Assembly (NCBI RefSeq): GCF_014647375.1
Contig: NZ_BMPB01000002.1
Span: 124,001 to 188,000 of the forward strand
Direction of reading: 5' to 3'
Length of the DNA: 64,000 nucleotides
Origin: Parabacteroides faecis
Lineage (GTDB): Bacteria; Bacteroidota; Bacteroidia; Bacteroidales; Tannerellaceae
Position 1 is the stretch's first letter, and each line of letters starts with the position of its first letter. Made by a program: the position numbers and the translations under genes. This document shows positions 45,063-54,496 of this stretch, piece after piece. The notes under the pieces are model-generated. The model was not told the origin of the DNA and made no database searches. It saw only the letters and a list, made by a program, of their open reading frames with translations.

Positions 45063-46178
45063 TTATTTTATGGGGGTAATACTCATTCCGTCCCTTACTT
45101 TCAATAAAGCGGTGGTGACGTAACGTTCGTTCGGTTCGATCCCGCTGATGACCTGCCGAAGCGTGTCGTCTACCAGTTGTCCCGGCTCTATATGGCGGTA
45201 TCGTACGATATTGGAATCATTGACGATATAAAGGTATTTTCCCAGCTGGTCGGTACCGATGGAGGCATCGCGCACCAGGACGGCGTCTTTCTTTTCGCTG
45301 TAAGGGAGGGTGATGGTGACGTATAATCCGCTTTTCAGTTCCCCGTCCTTGTTATCGAGATTGGCGCGGACATTCAGTGTCCCGGTCGAGAGGTCTACAT
45401 TGGGAGAAAGGTAATCCAGTCGGCCTGTGTAGTTCTGACGTCCGTTTTCTCCCAGGTGTACGGAGATTGTTTCGGGCAATTTCACGGTGGAGTCGTTTTG
45501 GGCAGCCGTGATCATCATCTTCATAAACTGGTTGTCCTCGATGTTGAAGTTTACATACATCAGGTCGTCTTTATATAAAGTAGCCAGCGTGACGGGTTGA
45601 ACCGAACCATTGATGTAGTTGCCTATATCGTAGTTAGCGCGTGTGATCCGTCCGTCGAACGGAGCGCGGATATAGCAATAGCTCAGATTGGTTCGGGCGG
45701 TGTTCAACCCGGCTTCCGCATTGCGTACGGAGGCTTCCATTTCGGCTACGGTCGATTGAGCCTGCAAGACCTGGATCTGGCTGACAGCTCCGCTTTTAGC
45801 CGCTTCTTTCATCCGCTCATAATTGCTTCGGGCATAATCGAGTTGCGCTTTGGAGGTTTTGAGTGCCGCTTCTGCCTGTACTACATTATCTTTATAGGTA
45901 TCGGGTTCGATCACGAAGATCAGATCGCCTTTCCGGACTTTGCTGCCTGCTACCAGGTGCGAGGTCTGAAGATATCCGTTTACCCGGGCAACCAGGTTTA
46001 CCATTAACTCGGAGCTCAGATAACCGGGATAATCTTTTGTCAGCGTAATATCCTTGACTTCCGGTGTTGTTACACTGATGGAAGGAGCCGGGGCCTCCGT
46101 CGGTTGCTTTTTCCCTTTGCACGATGCCATCAGGAGGGATGACAGGGCGATCAGGGTGATTTTAATTGTCGTATTCAT
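45063..46178 (-). CDS. RND efflux periplasmic adaptor (AcrA type)
   Basis: A 371-residue adaptor lipoprotein with signal to Cys20 ('[16 protein letters not shown]'). It has the lipoyl/barrel-sandwich, an alpha-hairpin ('[29 protein letters not shown]') and beta-barrel domains ('[21 protein letters not shown]'). It joins the pump to the outer-membrane channel. It sits between the channel gene (59 bp upstream) and the pump gene (7 bp downstream). Confidence 0.95.
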   Translation of the reverse strand: MNTTIKITLIALSSLLMASCKGKKQPTEAPAPSISVTTPEVKDITLTKDYPGYLSSELMVNLVARVNGYLQTSHLVAGSKVRKGDLIFVIEPDTYKDNVVQAEAALKTSKAQLDYARSNYERMKEAAKSGAVSQIQVLQAQSTVAEMEASVRNAEAGLNTARTNLSYCYIRAPFDGRITRANYDIGNYINGSVQPVTLATLYKDDLMYVNFNIEDNQFMKMMITAAQNDSTVKLPETISVHLGENGRQNYTGRLDYLSPNVDLSTGTLNVRANLDNKDGELKSGLYVTITLPYSEKKDAVLVRDASIGTDQLGKYLYIVNDSNIVRYRHIEPGQLVDDTLRQVISGIEPNERYVTTALLKVRDGMSITPIK

Positions 46179-46237
46179 ATTTGCGTTTTTTAGTTTTATT
46201 GGTCGTCTCTTTCTCTCGACTTCGTGAGATAAAGAAG

Positions 46238-47638
46238 TTATTCCTGGTTCCAGCCGCCGCCCAGTGCCTGATAGAGCTGGATCAGATGAAGAAGTGAACT
46301 GCCTTTAGCCTGTGTCAGCTGATTTTCGTAGGTGAGTAACGAGCGTTGGGCATCCAGCACGTTCTGGAATGGGGTCAGTCCCTGTTTGTACAGGTCGAGC
46401 GACAGATCGAGTGTCTGCTTACCCTGATTGACCACCTCGCGGAGAGCGACGATCTGTTTGATCGAATTTTTATACGAACTCATCGCATTATCGACTTCCT
46501 GTACGGAAGAGAGGACGGTTTCATTGAACTGCTTGATCGTCTCGTCCAGTTGGGCTTTTGCCAGGCGCGTTGCCTGTGCCAATTTACCTCCCTGAAAGAA
46601 ATTCCATGAGATAGCCGGTGCGATTTCATACGTCAGACTGTTATGATTGGCTATTTTATCGATGTCGTGCGAAGCGAATCCGATGGAACCTTTGACGAAT
46701 ACCTGTGGCCACCAATCGGATTTTGACGCTCCCAGTGTGGCAGCCTGCGCATTCACCTGGCGCTCGGCGGAGCGGATATCCGGACGGCGAAGCAGGAGAT
46801 TTGCCGGAAAGCCTATTCCGACTGTTTCGATGTAGTTTGGCAGCGGACGCGGGGTGTCGATCAATCCTTTGACGTTCTGCGGATAAAGTCCCATCAATAC
46901 CGCCAATGCGTTTGTATACTGGATGATACCTGCTTCCAGCATGGGCAGTGAGGCTTTGGTGCTGTAATAGACGGACTGGGCCTGTGCTACGTCTAGTTTT
47001 GAAACCAATCCTGTCTCATATCTTTTCTGTGTAATCTCGACGACCGCCTGTTGGGAGAGGCAGTTTTGTGTGACTACATCGACTTCCTGTTGCAGTTCAC
47101 GCAAATTGATATAGGCAGATGCGACCTGGGCGCAAAGAGACACCATTACTGCATTATATTCCTCTTTGGAGGCTGCAAAGTTTTCTTTCTGGGCCTTTAC
47201 ACGATTGCGGATACTGCCGAATACGTCTATTTCCCAGCTCATCGAAAGCGAAGCATCGGCGTATTGGGTAATTGTCTGCGGCAGGCTACTGGTGTTGCCA
47301 CTGCTCTGCTGCCTGGTCCATCCGGCCGAAAGTCCCAGTGTAGGTGAGTAACTGCCCTGCTGTATGCGTAGGTTGGCTTTTGCCATGGCAATACGGTCGG
47401 CGGCCATCTGCACAGAATAGTTCTGCTTCACGGCTACATCGATCAGGGAATCCAATACCGGATCATCAAAATTCTTCCACCAGTTGTCTTCTACGGGTAA
47501 GGTCTGTTGGAAACTACTGTCATTCTCCTGCCACGCCTCCGGTAATGCGTGATCGAGGTACTTATGCTTTGTCTGTGCCATTAGCGTTATCGGCAGAAAA
47601 AGACAAAGTACAGTATAACACCATGTACTTATGTGCAT
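46238..47638 (-). CDS. Outer-membrane efflux channel (OprM/NodT family)
   Basis: A 466-residue TolC-like channel with a signal peptide (about 1-21, 'LFLPITLMAQ'). Unlike many OprM proteins it shows no lipid-site Cys right after the signal. Two OEP repeats are clear ('ADRIAMAKANLRIQQGSYSPTL', 'SAERQVNAQAATLGASKSDWWPQVFVKGSIGF', in parts). It is the first gene of the three-gene exporter operon. The upstream region has an array of operator-like repeats some 280 bp away. Confidence 0.94.
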   Translation of the reverse strand: MHISTWCYTVLCLFLPITLMAQTKHKYLDHALPEAWQENDSSFQQTLPVEDNWWKNFDDPVLDSLIDVAVKQNYSVQMAADRIAMAKANLRIQQGSYSPTLGLSAGWTRQQSSGNTSSLPQTITQYADASLSMSWEIDVFGSIRNRVKAQKENFAASKEEYNAVMVSLCAQVASAYINLRELQQEVDVVTQNCLSQQAVVEITQKRYETGLVSKLDVAQAQSVYYSTKASLPMLEAGIIQYTNALAVLMGLYPQNVKGLIDTPRPLPNYIETVGIGFPANLLLRRPDIRSAERQVNAQAATLGASKSDWWPQVFVKGSIGFASHDIDKIANHNSLTYEIAPAISWNFFQGGKLAQATRLAKAQLDETIKQFNETVLSSVQEVDNAMSSYKNSIKQIVALREVVNQGKQTLDLSLDLYKQGLTPFQNVLDAQRSLLTYENQLTQAKGSSLLHLIQLYQALGGGWNQE

Positions 47639-47915
47639 AACTTTTTTGTTTAGATTCTACACATAAACATAAAAAAGTCATGCTTGGTTTAATAAAGGAC
47701 TAATTTTCACGAGATAATAAGGAGGGGTGGGGAGTACCTTGCTTTAAATAGAGCAATCGAACCAAAATAAATTATTTCGGTTCTTATCAGATAATCGATA
47801 ACCTCACAAAAGTAAGTACAATTGAAAAGTGACTACCGGATAGGAGCAGATAGGGATGGTTAGTGCTGAATAAAGACAGTTATTCTTTATTGGAAAAAGC
47901 GCTGACAACCGCTGT

Positions 47916-47981
47916 CGAAACATAGGTGTTTTAACGACAAAACATATATGATTTGCAAACGAAACATATATGTTTTGGAAA
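47916..47981. promoter_or_regulatory. Three operator-like 22-bp repeats
   Basis: Copies of the palindrome AAACATATATGTTT begin at 47918 (as AAACATAGGTGTTT), 47940 (as AAACATATATGATT) and 47962 (perfect), so the spacing is exactly 22 bp, close to two helix turns. This is what a cooperative repressor or an iteron-binding protein would use. It lies between the divergent exporter operon and the empty stretch to the right. Confidence 0.6.
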
Positions 47982-48321
47982 ATGATTTACTTTGTAATAG
48001 AGCGTTAGAGAACGGTTTGACTTCTACTGAAAAAAAATGAAAAAATACCCTATTATAAATTCTATATTAAAGATACTTCTATCTATATTTAAAGAGAGAC
48101 CGGTCCATGTGTATAAGGTATGTTTTATAACTTGTTTCGGTCTATTGAAATTCAATAGATATGGCGTATAAGGTATGTATAACTCAGCGTATAACTTAAT
48201 TTCTTTAATTGTACGATATAGAATTAGTATCAAAACTCTTGGTCCTACAATCTGATTATGCCTGGTTGGAGTTCTGAAAATTTTGATTCAGAAATTATCA
48301 AAATTGAATGTAGTGTCGTTG

Positions 48322-48399
48322 GTAGGGGCGGGGTCTGCCCGCCCTTCTCCATCGGTTGTTATATTATTGTCGCAAAGGGCGGGTAACCCCCGCCCCTAC
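48322..48399. repeat. GC-rich inverted repeat (REP-like)
   Basis: Two 25-bp arms (48322-48346, 48375-48399) begin GTAGGGGCGGGG and end CCCCGCCCCTAC and match at about 22 of 25 positions. They stand out as GC-rich in an AT-rich region. The form is that of a dispersed palindromic repeat. Confidence 0.8.
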
Positions 48400-48518
48400 A
48401 AAACCTGTCATTTGGGTTCAATATTTTCTATTATTGCAACATTGGCTCAAATCTTTCTAATTTAGAGCGATTGCCTTGTTATGCAAAATGAAGTTTAGGC
48501 TCGTTTTAAAGAATGACT

Positions 48519-48526
48519 TATCTTTG
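48519..48526 (+). promoter_or_regulatory. Promoter -7 box of the FKBP gene
   Basis: TATCTTTG fits TAnnTTTG exactly, 18 bp before the start codon. TTTA (48494-48497) stands at the expected -33 position, 25 bp upstream. Confidence 0.65.
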
Positions 48527-48543
48527 TCGTTAAAAAGGAAAAA

Positions 48544-48951
48544 ATGGCAAAGAACAGGAAAGAAGAATATAAAGAACAGAATCTGCTGTTTCTGGAAGAA
48601 ATTGCTTTGCAGGAAGGTGTAAAGAAACTGGCAGGGGGGATATTATATAAAGTAACGGAGCCGGGCAGCGGGACTATTTCTCCCCGTCCGGATGACGTTG
48701 TTTCCGTGCATTACCGGGGAACTCTGATCGATGGGCGTGAATTTGATAATTCATACGAACGTAACTGTCCGGAGGCTTTCCGGCTGAATCAGGTAATAGA
48801 AGGATGGCAGATAGCACTTCAACAGATGCATGTAGGGGATAAATGGGTCGTTTATATACCATATACCTCCGGCTATGGAAACCGGGCTTCCGGTCCGATA
48901 CCGGCATTTTCTACCTTGATCTTTGAAGTGGAGTTGCTGGGAATTGCTTAG
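48544..48951 (+). CDS. FKBP-type peptidyl-prolyl isomerase
   Basis: A 135-residue protein with no signal peptide, so cytoplasmic. A short charged N-terminal extension (1-35) precedes one FKBP domain ('VVSVHYRGTLIDGREFDNSY', 'VIEGWQIALQQMHVGDKWVVYIPYTSGYG', 'IPAFSTLIFEVELL'). These hold the usual Tyr, Asp, Trp and Phe of the prolyl pocket. It speeds proline isomerisation in folding proteins. Its stop overlaps the stop of the convergent MBL gene by 4 bp. Confidence 0.93.
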   Translation: MAKNRKEEYKEQNLLFLEEIALQEGVKKLAGGILYKVTEPGSGTISPRPDDVVSVHYRGTLIDGREFDNSYERNCPEAFRLNQVIEGWQIALQQMHVGDKWVVYIPYTSGYGNRASGPIPAFSTLIFEVELLGIA

Positions 48952-49847
48952 TCTGCCTGAAAAACAACCTCGAGTCCATCGTAGGCGGCACGTAAAGGTG
49001 CAGGAAGGTGAGCATCCAATTCGGCTTGTGTTCCATGTAAGGTACGTGCAAGATGAGTGAGGTAGACAGGTTGTCCAATGGACGGTGTGTAACGTTTTGT
49101 GGCCGTTAAGACACGTACGATCTGTTCGATCTGTACCACACTGGTGTGCGTAAAAAGGCGGTAGTCACTGTCATGTCCCATTCCTATTGTCGCTTCCATG
49201 ATCAAGGCGGTGATAGGAGTTCCCTTCTGATGTGCGTCGATCCCGATCAAACGGGTTGCCGTCGCTGTGAGCCCGGATGTGTCTGTAGCGTAAAGTATAC
49301 GCGTTCTTTGTTTTTCAATCAGATAAATGAGAGCCTGTTCAAAGAGATGGTCCGTTGCGTGATTGCCCGGAAGCGGAGTAAAAGTCAAATCGCCTATCGT
49401 GATTTGCTGTCCGATGTAAATAGGAGTGATCACAGGAAGATCCAGATGCAACTCTTTAGCGGCTTTTTCAAATTCATCTTTTGCTATGTCGTACCAGGTC
49501 TGACTTAAGTAGACTTGTTTGATACCAAGTTTAAGAGCCGCAGAAGGGTTGTAGTGGTCGCCGTGCGAATGTGTGTAGAAGATGATTTCCGGATGGCAAT
49601 CGGCAGGTAGCATATCTTTGTCGGTCGGCGTGAAATCAATGAGAATATGTCCGTCCACAAGGATACTCGTTAAGCGGCGTAGTTCCCCGCGTTCGTCCCG
49701 TCCGTCCCAGTCGGCAGCACCTGTCCCTAAAAAGCGGACAGTGATACGTTCGTCTGTTTTTCCCATAAAAAGGTTTGCTTTGATACTGTCGGGAGTTCCT
49801 GCCAGTAGAGTCGATGCTGTCAATCCTACAAATGTTCTTCTATCCAT
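48948..49847 (-). CDS. MBL-fold metallo-hydrolase with N-terminal export-like signal
   Basis: A 299-residue metallo-beta-lactamase-fold protein. The zinc motif HSHGDH lies at 93-98 and further metal His/Asp residues at 'LPGNHATDH', 'ATDTSG' and 'LTHLARTLHG'. The start 'MDRRTFVGLTASTLLAGTP' looks like a degenerate twin-arginine or Sec signal. The closest known types are PhnP/RNase Z-like phosphodiesterases, but the substrate is not clear. It follows maeB by 91 bp on the same strand with a hairpin between. Confidence 0.85.
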   Translation of the reverse strand: MDRRTFVGLTASTLLAGTPDSIKANLFMGKTDERITVRFLGTGAADWDGRDERGELRRLTSILVDGHILIDFTPTDKDMLPADCHPEIIFYTHSHGDHYNPSAALKLGIKQVYLSQTWYDIAKDEFEKAAKELHLDLPVITPIYIGQQITIGDLTFTPLPGNHATDHLFEQALIYLIEKQRTRILYATDTSGLTATATRLIGIDAHQKGTPITALIMEATIGMGHDSDYRLFTHTSVVQIEQIVRVLTATKRYTPSIGQPVYLTHLARTLHGTQAELDAHLPAPLRAAYDGLEVVFQAD

Positions 49848-49865
49848 GGCTTTTTATGTATAGGA

Positions 49866-49904
49866 AGTGTATCTAAAGTTCTTTTACGGAACTTCGGATA
49901 CACT
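49866..49904. terminator. Hairpin after malic enzyme gene
   Basis: AGTGTATC...AAGTTC pairs with GAACTT...GATACACT. There is no strong T tract, so it may be a weak terminator or an mRNA-end stabiliser. Confidence 0.5.
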
Positions 49905-49938
49905 CCTTTGTTTGAGGTTATTTTTCTGATATCGGATT

Positions 49939-52224
49939 TTATTCTCCCTTTTCGATCTGTTCCTGTACGATGGCGTCTACGACAGCAACTGTTGTCAGGT
50001 TGACGATGTCGCGGGTAGAGCTTTCTACGTCGGTGAAGTGGATCGGTTTGTTCAATCCCATCTGGATCGGGCCGATCGTTTCGGTGATACCCAGTGCATC
50101 CAGTAACTTATAGGCACTGTTGGCAGAACTTAAATTAGGAAATACTAAAACGTTGACATCTTTTCCTTTCAGCTTGTTGAACGGATACATCTCGTCGCGT
50201 AGTTTCTTGTCGAGAGCGAAGTTTACCTGCATTTCTCCGTCGATCATGATCTCCGGATGGTTCTTGTGCAGATAATCGATGGCATCATGTACTTTCTGCG
50301 GGCTGCCTTGCTTGTCGGAACCGAAGTTTGAATAAGACAACATAGCCATTACCGGATCGTGTGCAAAGAATTTCACGGCGTCGTGTGTAAGACGGGCGAT
50401 GTCGATCAGCACTTCTGTGGACGGATGGCGGTTGATCAATGTATCGGAGATGAAGAAAGTACCTTTCTTGCAAGTCATAATGTTCATGGCTCCGAAATGT
50501 TTGTATGAAGGACGGATGCCGATAATTTCTTCAGCCAGTTTCGTTACTTCCGAATAGCGGCTGTAAACACCGGTAACGAATGCATCTGCGTCGCCTGTCG
50601 CTACCATCATCATACCGAATGCGTTACGGCCGACCATCTTTTCGCGTGCTTCAGAGAAAGTAACACCTTCGCGTGCTCTCTTTTCAGACAGGATACGGGC
50701 ATAACGGTCGCGGCGTTCTTCTTCACGGTCGTGACGCAGGTTGACGATCTCGATACCTTCCAGGCTCAGGTTTTCTTCTTCTGCAATCTTAGCCAGACGT
50801 TCTTCGTTGCCCAGCAGGATCGGGTAACAGATTCCTTCTGCTTTTGCTTCTACAGCAGCTTTCAGCATGTTGACGTGGTTTGCTTCGGCAAATACCACTC
50901 GTTTCGGATTGGCTTTTGCCATGTCGGTGAAGGAACGAAGCATCTTGTTATCGTAGCCCATCATTTCACGCAGGTGGTTGGCATAACCTTCCCAATCGGT
51001 GATGGTCTTTCGTGAAACGCCCGATTCGATAGCCGCTTTGGCTACAGCAACGGATACACGTGTCAGCAGGCGGGGGTCGAGTGCTTTCGGCAGGATATAA
51101 TCACGTCCGAAAGTCGTACGTTTTAGTTTGTAAGCTGCATTGACAACATCCGGAACCGGTTCTTTTGCCAGTTCGGCGATCGCATGAACGGCTGCCAGTT
51201 TCATCTCTTCGTTGATCGCTTTGGCGTGTGTATCCAGTGCACCGCGGAAGATATAGGGGAATCCCAGTACATTATTGATCTGGTTCGGATAGTCCGAACG
51301 TCCGGTTGCAAAGATGATGTCTTCACGTGAAGCCATTGCATCTGCATAAGAGATTTCCGGATTCGGGTTTGCCAGTGCAAATACGATCGGGTTCTCGTTC
51401 ATGCTGCGAACCATGTCTTGTGTCAGAACATTGGCAACGGATAATCCCAGGAATACGTCTGTGCCGACAACGGCCTCTTCCAATGTTTTGATATCTCTTG
51501 TCGTAGCGAACTCTTTTTTCGATTCGTTCAGGTCTGTACGGTGAGTGGAGATAACTCCTTTACTATCGCACATGATGATGTTTTCCTTGCGGGCTCCCAG
51601 CATCACATATAGTTTTGTACAGGAGATAGAAGCTGCACCGGCGCCATTGACAACGATCTTTACGTCTTCGATTTTCTTGCCGGTTATTTCCAGTGCATTG
51701 ATCAGGCCGGCACCGGAGATGATCGCCGTACCATGCTGGTCGTCGTGCATAACCGGAATATCCAGTTCCGCCTTCAGGCGTTGTTCGATCTTGAAGCATT
51801 CGGGAGCTTTGATATCTTCCAGGTTGATGCCACCGAAAGTAGGGGCGATCGCTTTTACGGTTTCGATGAATTTATCAGGGTCTTTTTCGTCCACTTCAAT
51901 GTCGAACACATCGATACCGGCGAATATCTTGAACAGAAGCCCTTTTCCTTCCATGACCGGCTTACCGGCAAGTGCACCTATGTTACCCAATCCCAGAACG
52001 GCTGTTCCGTTGGAGATGACAGCTACCAGGTTTCCCTTAGATGTATATTTATAAGCATCGAGCGGATTTTTCTCTATTTCCAGGCATGGTTCTGCCACTC
52101 CGGGCGAATATGCCAGCGACAGATCGGTCTGTGTACTATAGGGTTTTGTTGGAATGACTTCGATCTTTCCGGGTTTGCCTTCGGAATGATACCGAAGTGC
52201 TTCCTCTTTTGTTACTTTTGCCAT
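49939..52224 (-). CDS. maeB: NADP-dependent malic enzyme with phosphotransacetylase-like tail
   Basis: A 761-residue MaeB-type enzyme that decarboxylates malate to pyruvate and reduces NADP. The N-terminal half (1-420) has the malic domain ('YSPGVAEPCLEI', 'VMHDDQHGTAI') and the NAD-binding fold ('VVNGAGAASISCTKLYVMLGA'). The C-terminal half (about 430-761) is a phosphate-acetyltransferase-like domain ('FAEANHVNMLKAA', 'MTCKKGTFFISDT') that in MaeB is regulatory and not catalytic. A -7 box lies upstream (52271-52278). It stands alone, apart from the MBL gene after it. Confidence 0.97.
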   Translation of the reverse strand: MAKVTKEEALRYHSEGKPGKIEVIPTKPYSTQTDLSLAYSPGVAEPCLEIEKNPLDAYKYTSKGNLVAVISNGTAVLGLGNIGALAGKPVMEGKGLLFKIFAGIDVFDIEVDEKDPDKFIETVKAIAPTFGGINLEDIKAPECFKIEQRLKAELDIPVMHDDQHGTAIISGAGLINALEITGKKIEDVKIVVNGAGAASISCTKLYVMLGARKENIIMCDSKGVISTHRTDLNESKKEFATTRDIKTLEEAVVGTDVFLGLSVANVLTQDMVRSMNENPIVFALANPNPEISYADAMASREDIIFATGRSDYPNQINNVLGFPYIFRGALDTHAKAINEEMKLAAVHAIAELAKEPVPDVVNAAYKLKRTTFGRDYILPKALDPRLLTRVSVAVAKAAIESGVSRKTITDWEGYANHLREMMGYDNKMLRSFTDMAKANPKRVVFAEANHVNMLKAAVEAKAEGICYPILLGNEERLAKIAEEENLSLEGIEIVNLRHDREEERRDRYARILSEKRAREGVTFSEAREKMVGRNAFGMMMVATGDADAFVTGVYSRYSEVTKLAEEIIGIRPSYKHFGAMNIMTCKKGTFFISDTLINRHPSTEVLIDIARLTHDAVKFFAHDPVMAMLSYSNFGSDKQGSPQKVHDAIDYLHKNHPEIMIDGEMQVNFALDKKLRDEMYPFNKLKGKDVNVLVFPNLSSANSAYKLLDALGITETIGPIQMGLNKPIHFTDVESSTRDIVNLTTVAVVDAIVQEQIEKGE

Positions 52225-52270
52225 AGACTTATGATATTAGTAGATTCAGTACATGTTTTGAAATCGCCCA

Positions 52271-52278
52271 CAAAAGTA
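52271..52278 (-). promoter_or_regulatory. Promoter -7 box of maeB
   Basis: Minus-strand TACTTTTG matches the consensus exactly, giving a leader of about 40 nt. The -33 element is not clear. Confidence 0.6.
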
Positions 52279-52382
52279 ACAAATTATTAGATATATAGTA
52301 CTGAACGCTTACAATTAGTTGGGAATAATTTCATATTTGAAAGGATGGTTAGTTTGATGTATTTGATGAACAAGGATATAAA

Positions 52383-52413
52383 AAGAAAGGAACTCCGACG
52401 AAGCTCCTTTCTT
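52383..52413 (-). terminator. Terminator after fhs
   Basis: Read on the minus strand, AAGAAAGGAGCTT and AGTTCCTTTCTT form a stem that runs into TTTTTATA. It lies 24 bp past the fhs stop. Confidence 0.75.
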
Positions 52414-52436
52414 TCCATATAATAATGATCTTTATA

Positions 52437-54104
52437 TTAACTCAAACCTTCGACCAGTCCGTTGACGATATCGATCCGTTTTGCCTGCGGGTCTTTCGGA
52501 AGTCCCGGCATACGCATGATCTCACCCATAACGACCACGATCATTTCGGCACCATTGTTGATGATGATATCACGAACCTTCAGTTCGAAGTTTTTCGCAA
52601 CGCCGTATGCTTTCGGGTCGGAAGAGAATGAATATTGCGTCTTGGCGATACAGATCGGATAATGAGAGATACCCAGGCTTTCGATCTGCTTGATCTTTTT
52701 ATCAGCCAGTGTCGTATAGGTGACAGAAGCGGCTCCGTAAATATCTTCGGATACTTTTTTGATCTTATCGCGTACAGTGTCTGTATCTTCGTAGACGAGT
52801 TTCAGAGGACCCGACGGCTTGTTTTCAATTGTGTCTACTACCAGTTTAGCCAGTTCCACGCCACCGTCTCCACCTTCTGCGAATACGCTGTTCATAGCGA
52901 AACCGACACCCAGTTCTTTACAATGCTCGGCAACCAGAGCGATTTCTTCGTCCGTATCGGTTGCGTAACGATTGAAAGTAACGATCACTTCCTGGCCGAA
53001 ACGTTTCATATTGGCTACGTGTTTGTCGAGGTTGGCAAAACCGTTGCGCAGACCTTCGATGTTTTGTTCCTTAATCTGTGCTTCAGGAACACCGCCGTGC
53101 AGTTTCAAACTCTGTGCGGTAGCCACGATAACGGTCAGTTTCGGTTTCAATCCGGCTTTGCGGCATTTGATATCGAAGAATTTTTCCGCTCCCAGGTCGG
53201 CGCCGAATCCGGCTTCTGTGATGACATAGTCGCCGTATGTAAGTGCCATTTTCGTGGCGATGATCGAGTTGCAACCGTGGGCGATGTTGGCGAATGGGCC
53301 GCCGTGTACGAATGCCGGTGTGTTTTCGGTTGTCTGTACCAGATTGGGTAGGAGAGCGTCTTTCAGCAATACAGTGATCGCTCCGGCAACACCCAGGTCG
53401 TTGACCGTGAATGGCTGGTCGTCGTTCGTATATCCCAGCAGGATATTGCCGATGCGGCGTTTCAGGTCTTCCAGGTCGGTTGCCAGGCAAAGGATAGCCA
53501 TCATCTCGGAAGCCGGTGTGATGTCGAATCCGGTTTCGGTCGGGACACCGTTGGCCGAACCACCCAGGCCGGATACGATATTACGCAGGCTGCGGTCGTT
53601 CACGTCGAGTACACGTTTCCATTTGATTTCTTTCAAACCTTCGCAGGAATGGCGTGTCTGGTAGATATAATTGTCCAGCAGGGCTGTAATCATATTGTGA
53701 GCGGATGTAACGGCGTGGAAGTCGCCTGTGAAATGCAAGTTGATATTTTCCATCGGCAATACCTGCGCGTATCCGCCTCCGGCTGCTCCACCTTTCATAC
53801 CGAAACATGGCCCCAGCGAGGGTTCACGTAAAGCGGCAACTGCTTTCTTACCGATCTTGTTCAGTCCCAGAGCCAGGCCGATAGATACGGTTGTTTTACC
53901 GATACCTGCTTTGGTTGGCGTAATAGCTGTTACCAGGATCAGGTTATGTTCTTTGATTTTCTCTTCATCGATCAGGTGAAGGGGCACTTTGGCGATATAC
54001 CGACCATAGTTTTGTACTTCTTCGCGCGGAATACCCAAACCTGTGGCTACTTCCTTTATTTTACGAAGGGAGACTTCTCTTGCAATTTCTATATCCGATT
54101 TCAT
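52437..54104 (-). CDS. fhs: Formate-tetrahydrofolate ligase
   Basis: A 555-residue enzyme that uses ATP to join formate to tetrahydrofolate, feeding the one-carbon pool. The ATP loop '[11 protein letters not shown]' is at 62-72. Family signatures '[22 protein letters not shown]' (in part) and '[17 protein letters not shown]' are present. The length is the usual one. It is a single gene between a terminator and a well-formed promoter. Confidence 0.98.
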   Translation of the reverse strand: MKSDIEIAREVSLRKIKEVATGLGIPREEVQNYGRYIAKVPLHLIDEEKIKEHNLILVTAITPTKAGIGKTTVSIGLALGLNKIGKKAVAALREPSLGPCFGMKGGAAGGGYAQVLPMENINLHFTGDFHAVTSAHNMITALLDNYIYQTRHSCEGLKEIKWKRVLDVNDRSLRNIVSGLGGSANGVPTETGFDITPASEMMAILCLATDLEDLKRRIGNILLGYTNDDQPFTVNDLGVAGAITVLLKDALLPNLVQTTENTPAFVHGGPFANIAHGCNSIIATKMALTYGDYVITEAGFGADLGAEKFFDIKCRKAGLKPKLTVIVATAQSLKLHGGVPEAQIKEQNIEGLRNGFANLDKHVANMKRFGQEVIVTFNRYATDTDEEIALVAEHCKELGVGFAMNSVFAEGGDGGVELAKLVVDTIENKPSGPLKLVYEDTDTVRDKIKKVSEDIYGAASVTYTTLADKKIKQIESLGISHYPICIAKTQYSFSSDPKAYGVAKNFELKVRDIIINNGAEMIVVVMGEIMRMPGLPKDPQAKRIDIVNGLVEGLS

Positions 54105-54496
54105 GTGCTTATGTAAGTTTAAGAGGCAACAAAAGTATATTATTTTTAATTAAATAACAAAATGATAGTATGAAAGGTTTTAAAGCCGGATAACTCCATG
54201 TTATTGGTGTTATATTGATAAAAGTTACTAAAAGAAGGGTGGCGATGACTGTTTGGTAAGTAAAGTGGGCGTTTTTCGATTTATTTGTAATCTTCAGTTG
54301 GCAATATCAATGCATTTGGATAGGTTTTGTCTTAAAGTATTTTAAAATATGGATAAAGGGTTGTGGTGTATGATAATTTGCCTAATTTTGCGCTGTCACA
54401 ATATCAAAATGAAACTAACAGCAAGTTTATAGTGATAAAAAGAAAGTATATAACAGTTTTAAAAACTTCGGTTTATGTAATTAAGGAGATTTGATT
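54105..54496. other. Intergenic region between divergent fhs and the orphan gene
   Basis: No gene is seen. It holds the fhs promoter at the left and a second promoter on the plus strand: TAATTTTG (54383-54390) with a TTG at 54361, giving a leader of about 100 nt for the orphan gene. I see nothing else. Confidence 0.6.
54130..54161 (-). promoter_or_regulatory. fhs promoter (-33 and -7 boxes)
   Basis: Minus-strand TTTG (54161-54158) and TACTTTTG (54137-54130) are exact matches with the ideal 24-bp spacing, 26 bp before the start codon. Confidence 0.75.

Larger units (their letters stand above)
47639..48543. other. Gene-free, repeat-bearing region of about 900 bp
   Basis: No convincing gene. 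It contains three palindromes at 22-bp spacing (47916-47981), a near-consensus -7 box (TTACTTTG near 47990), a 44-codon ATG frame of no known family (48037-48171), a perfect palindrome CTATTGAA-A-TTCAATAG, two copies of GTATAAGGTATGT, the GC-rich hairpin at 48322-48399 and the FKBP promoter. It may be a decayed gene or mobile remnant next to an active control region. Confidence 0.6.

Noticed and set aside
47916-47981. Possible CRISPR array
   Set aside because: Repeats of 14 bp with 8-bp gaps are too short for spacers and are palindromic like operators.
48037-48171. 44-codon open frame starting MKKYPII
   Set aside because: No recognisable family and no clear ribosome site; kept only as a note in the findings, not as a gene.
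47639-48543. tRNA or other stable RNA gene in the empty region
   Set aside because: No tRNA-type acceptor or T-loop sequence was found on either strand.
50731-53351. Several long plus-strand frames opposite malic enzyme and fhs
   Set aside because: They are antisense shadows of two highly conserved enzymes and have Cys/Phe-rich composition without domains.
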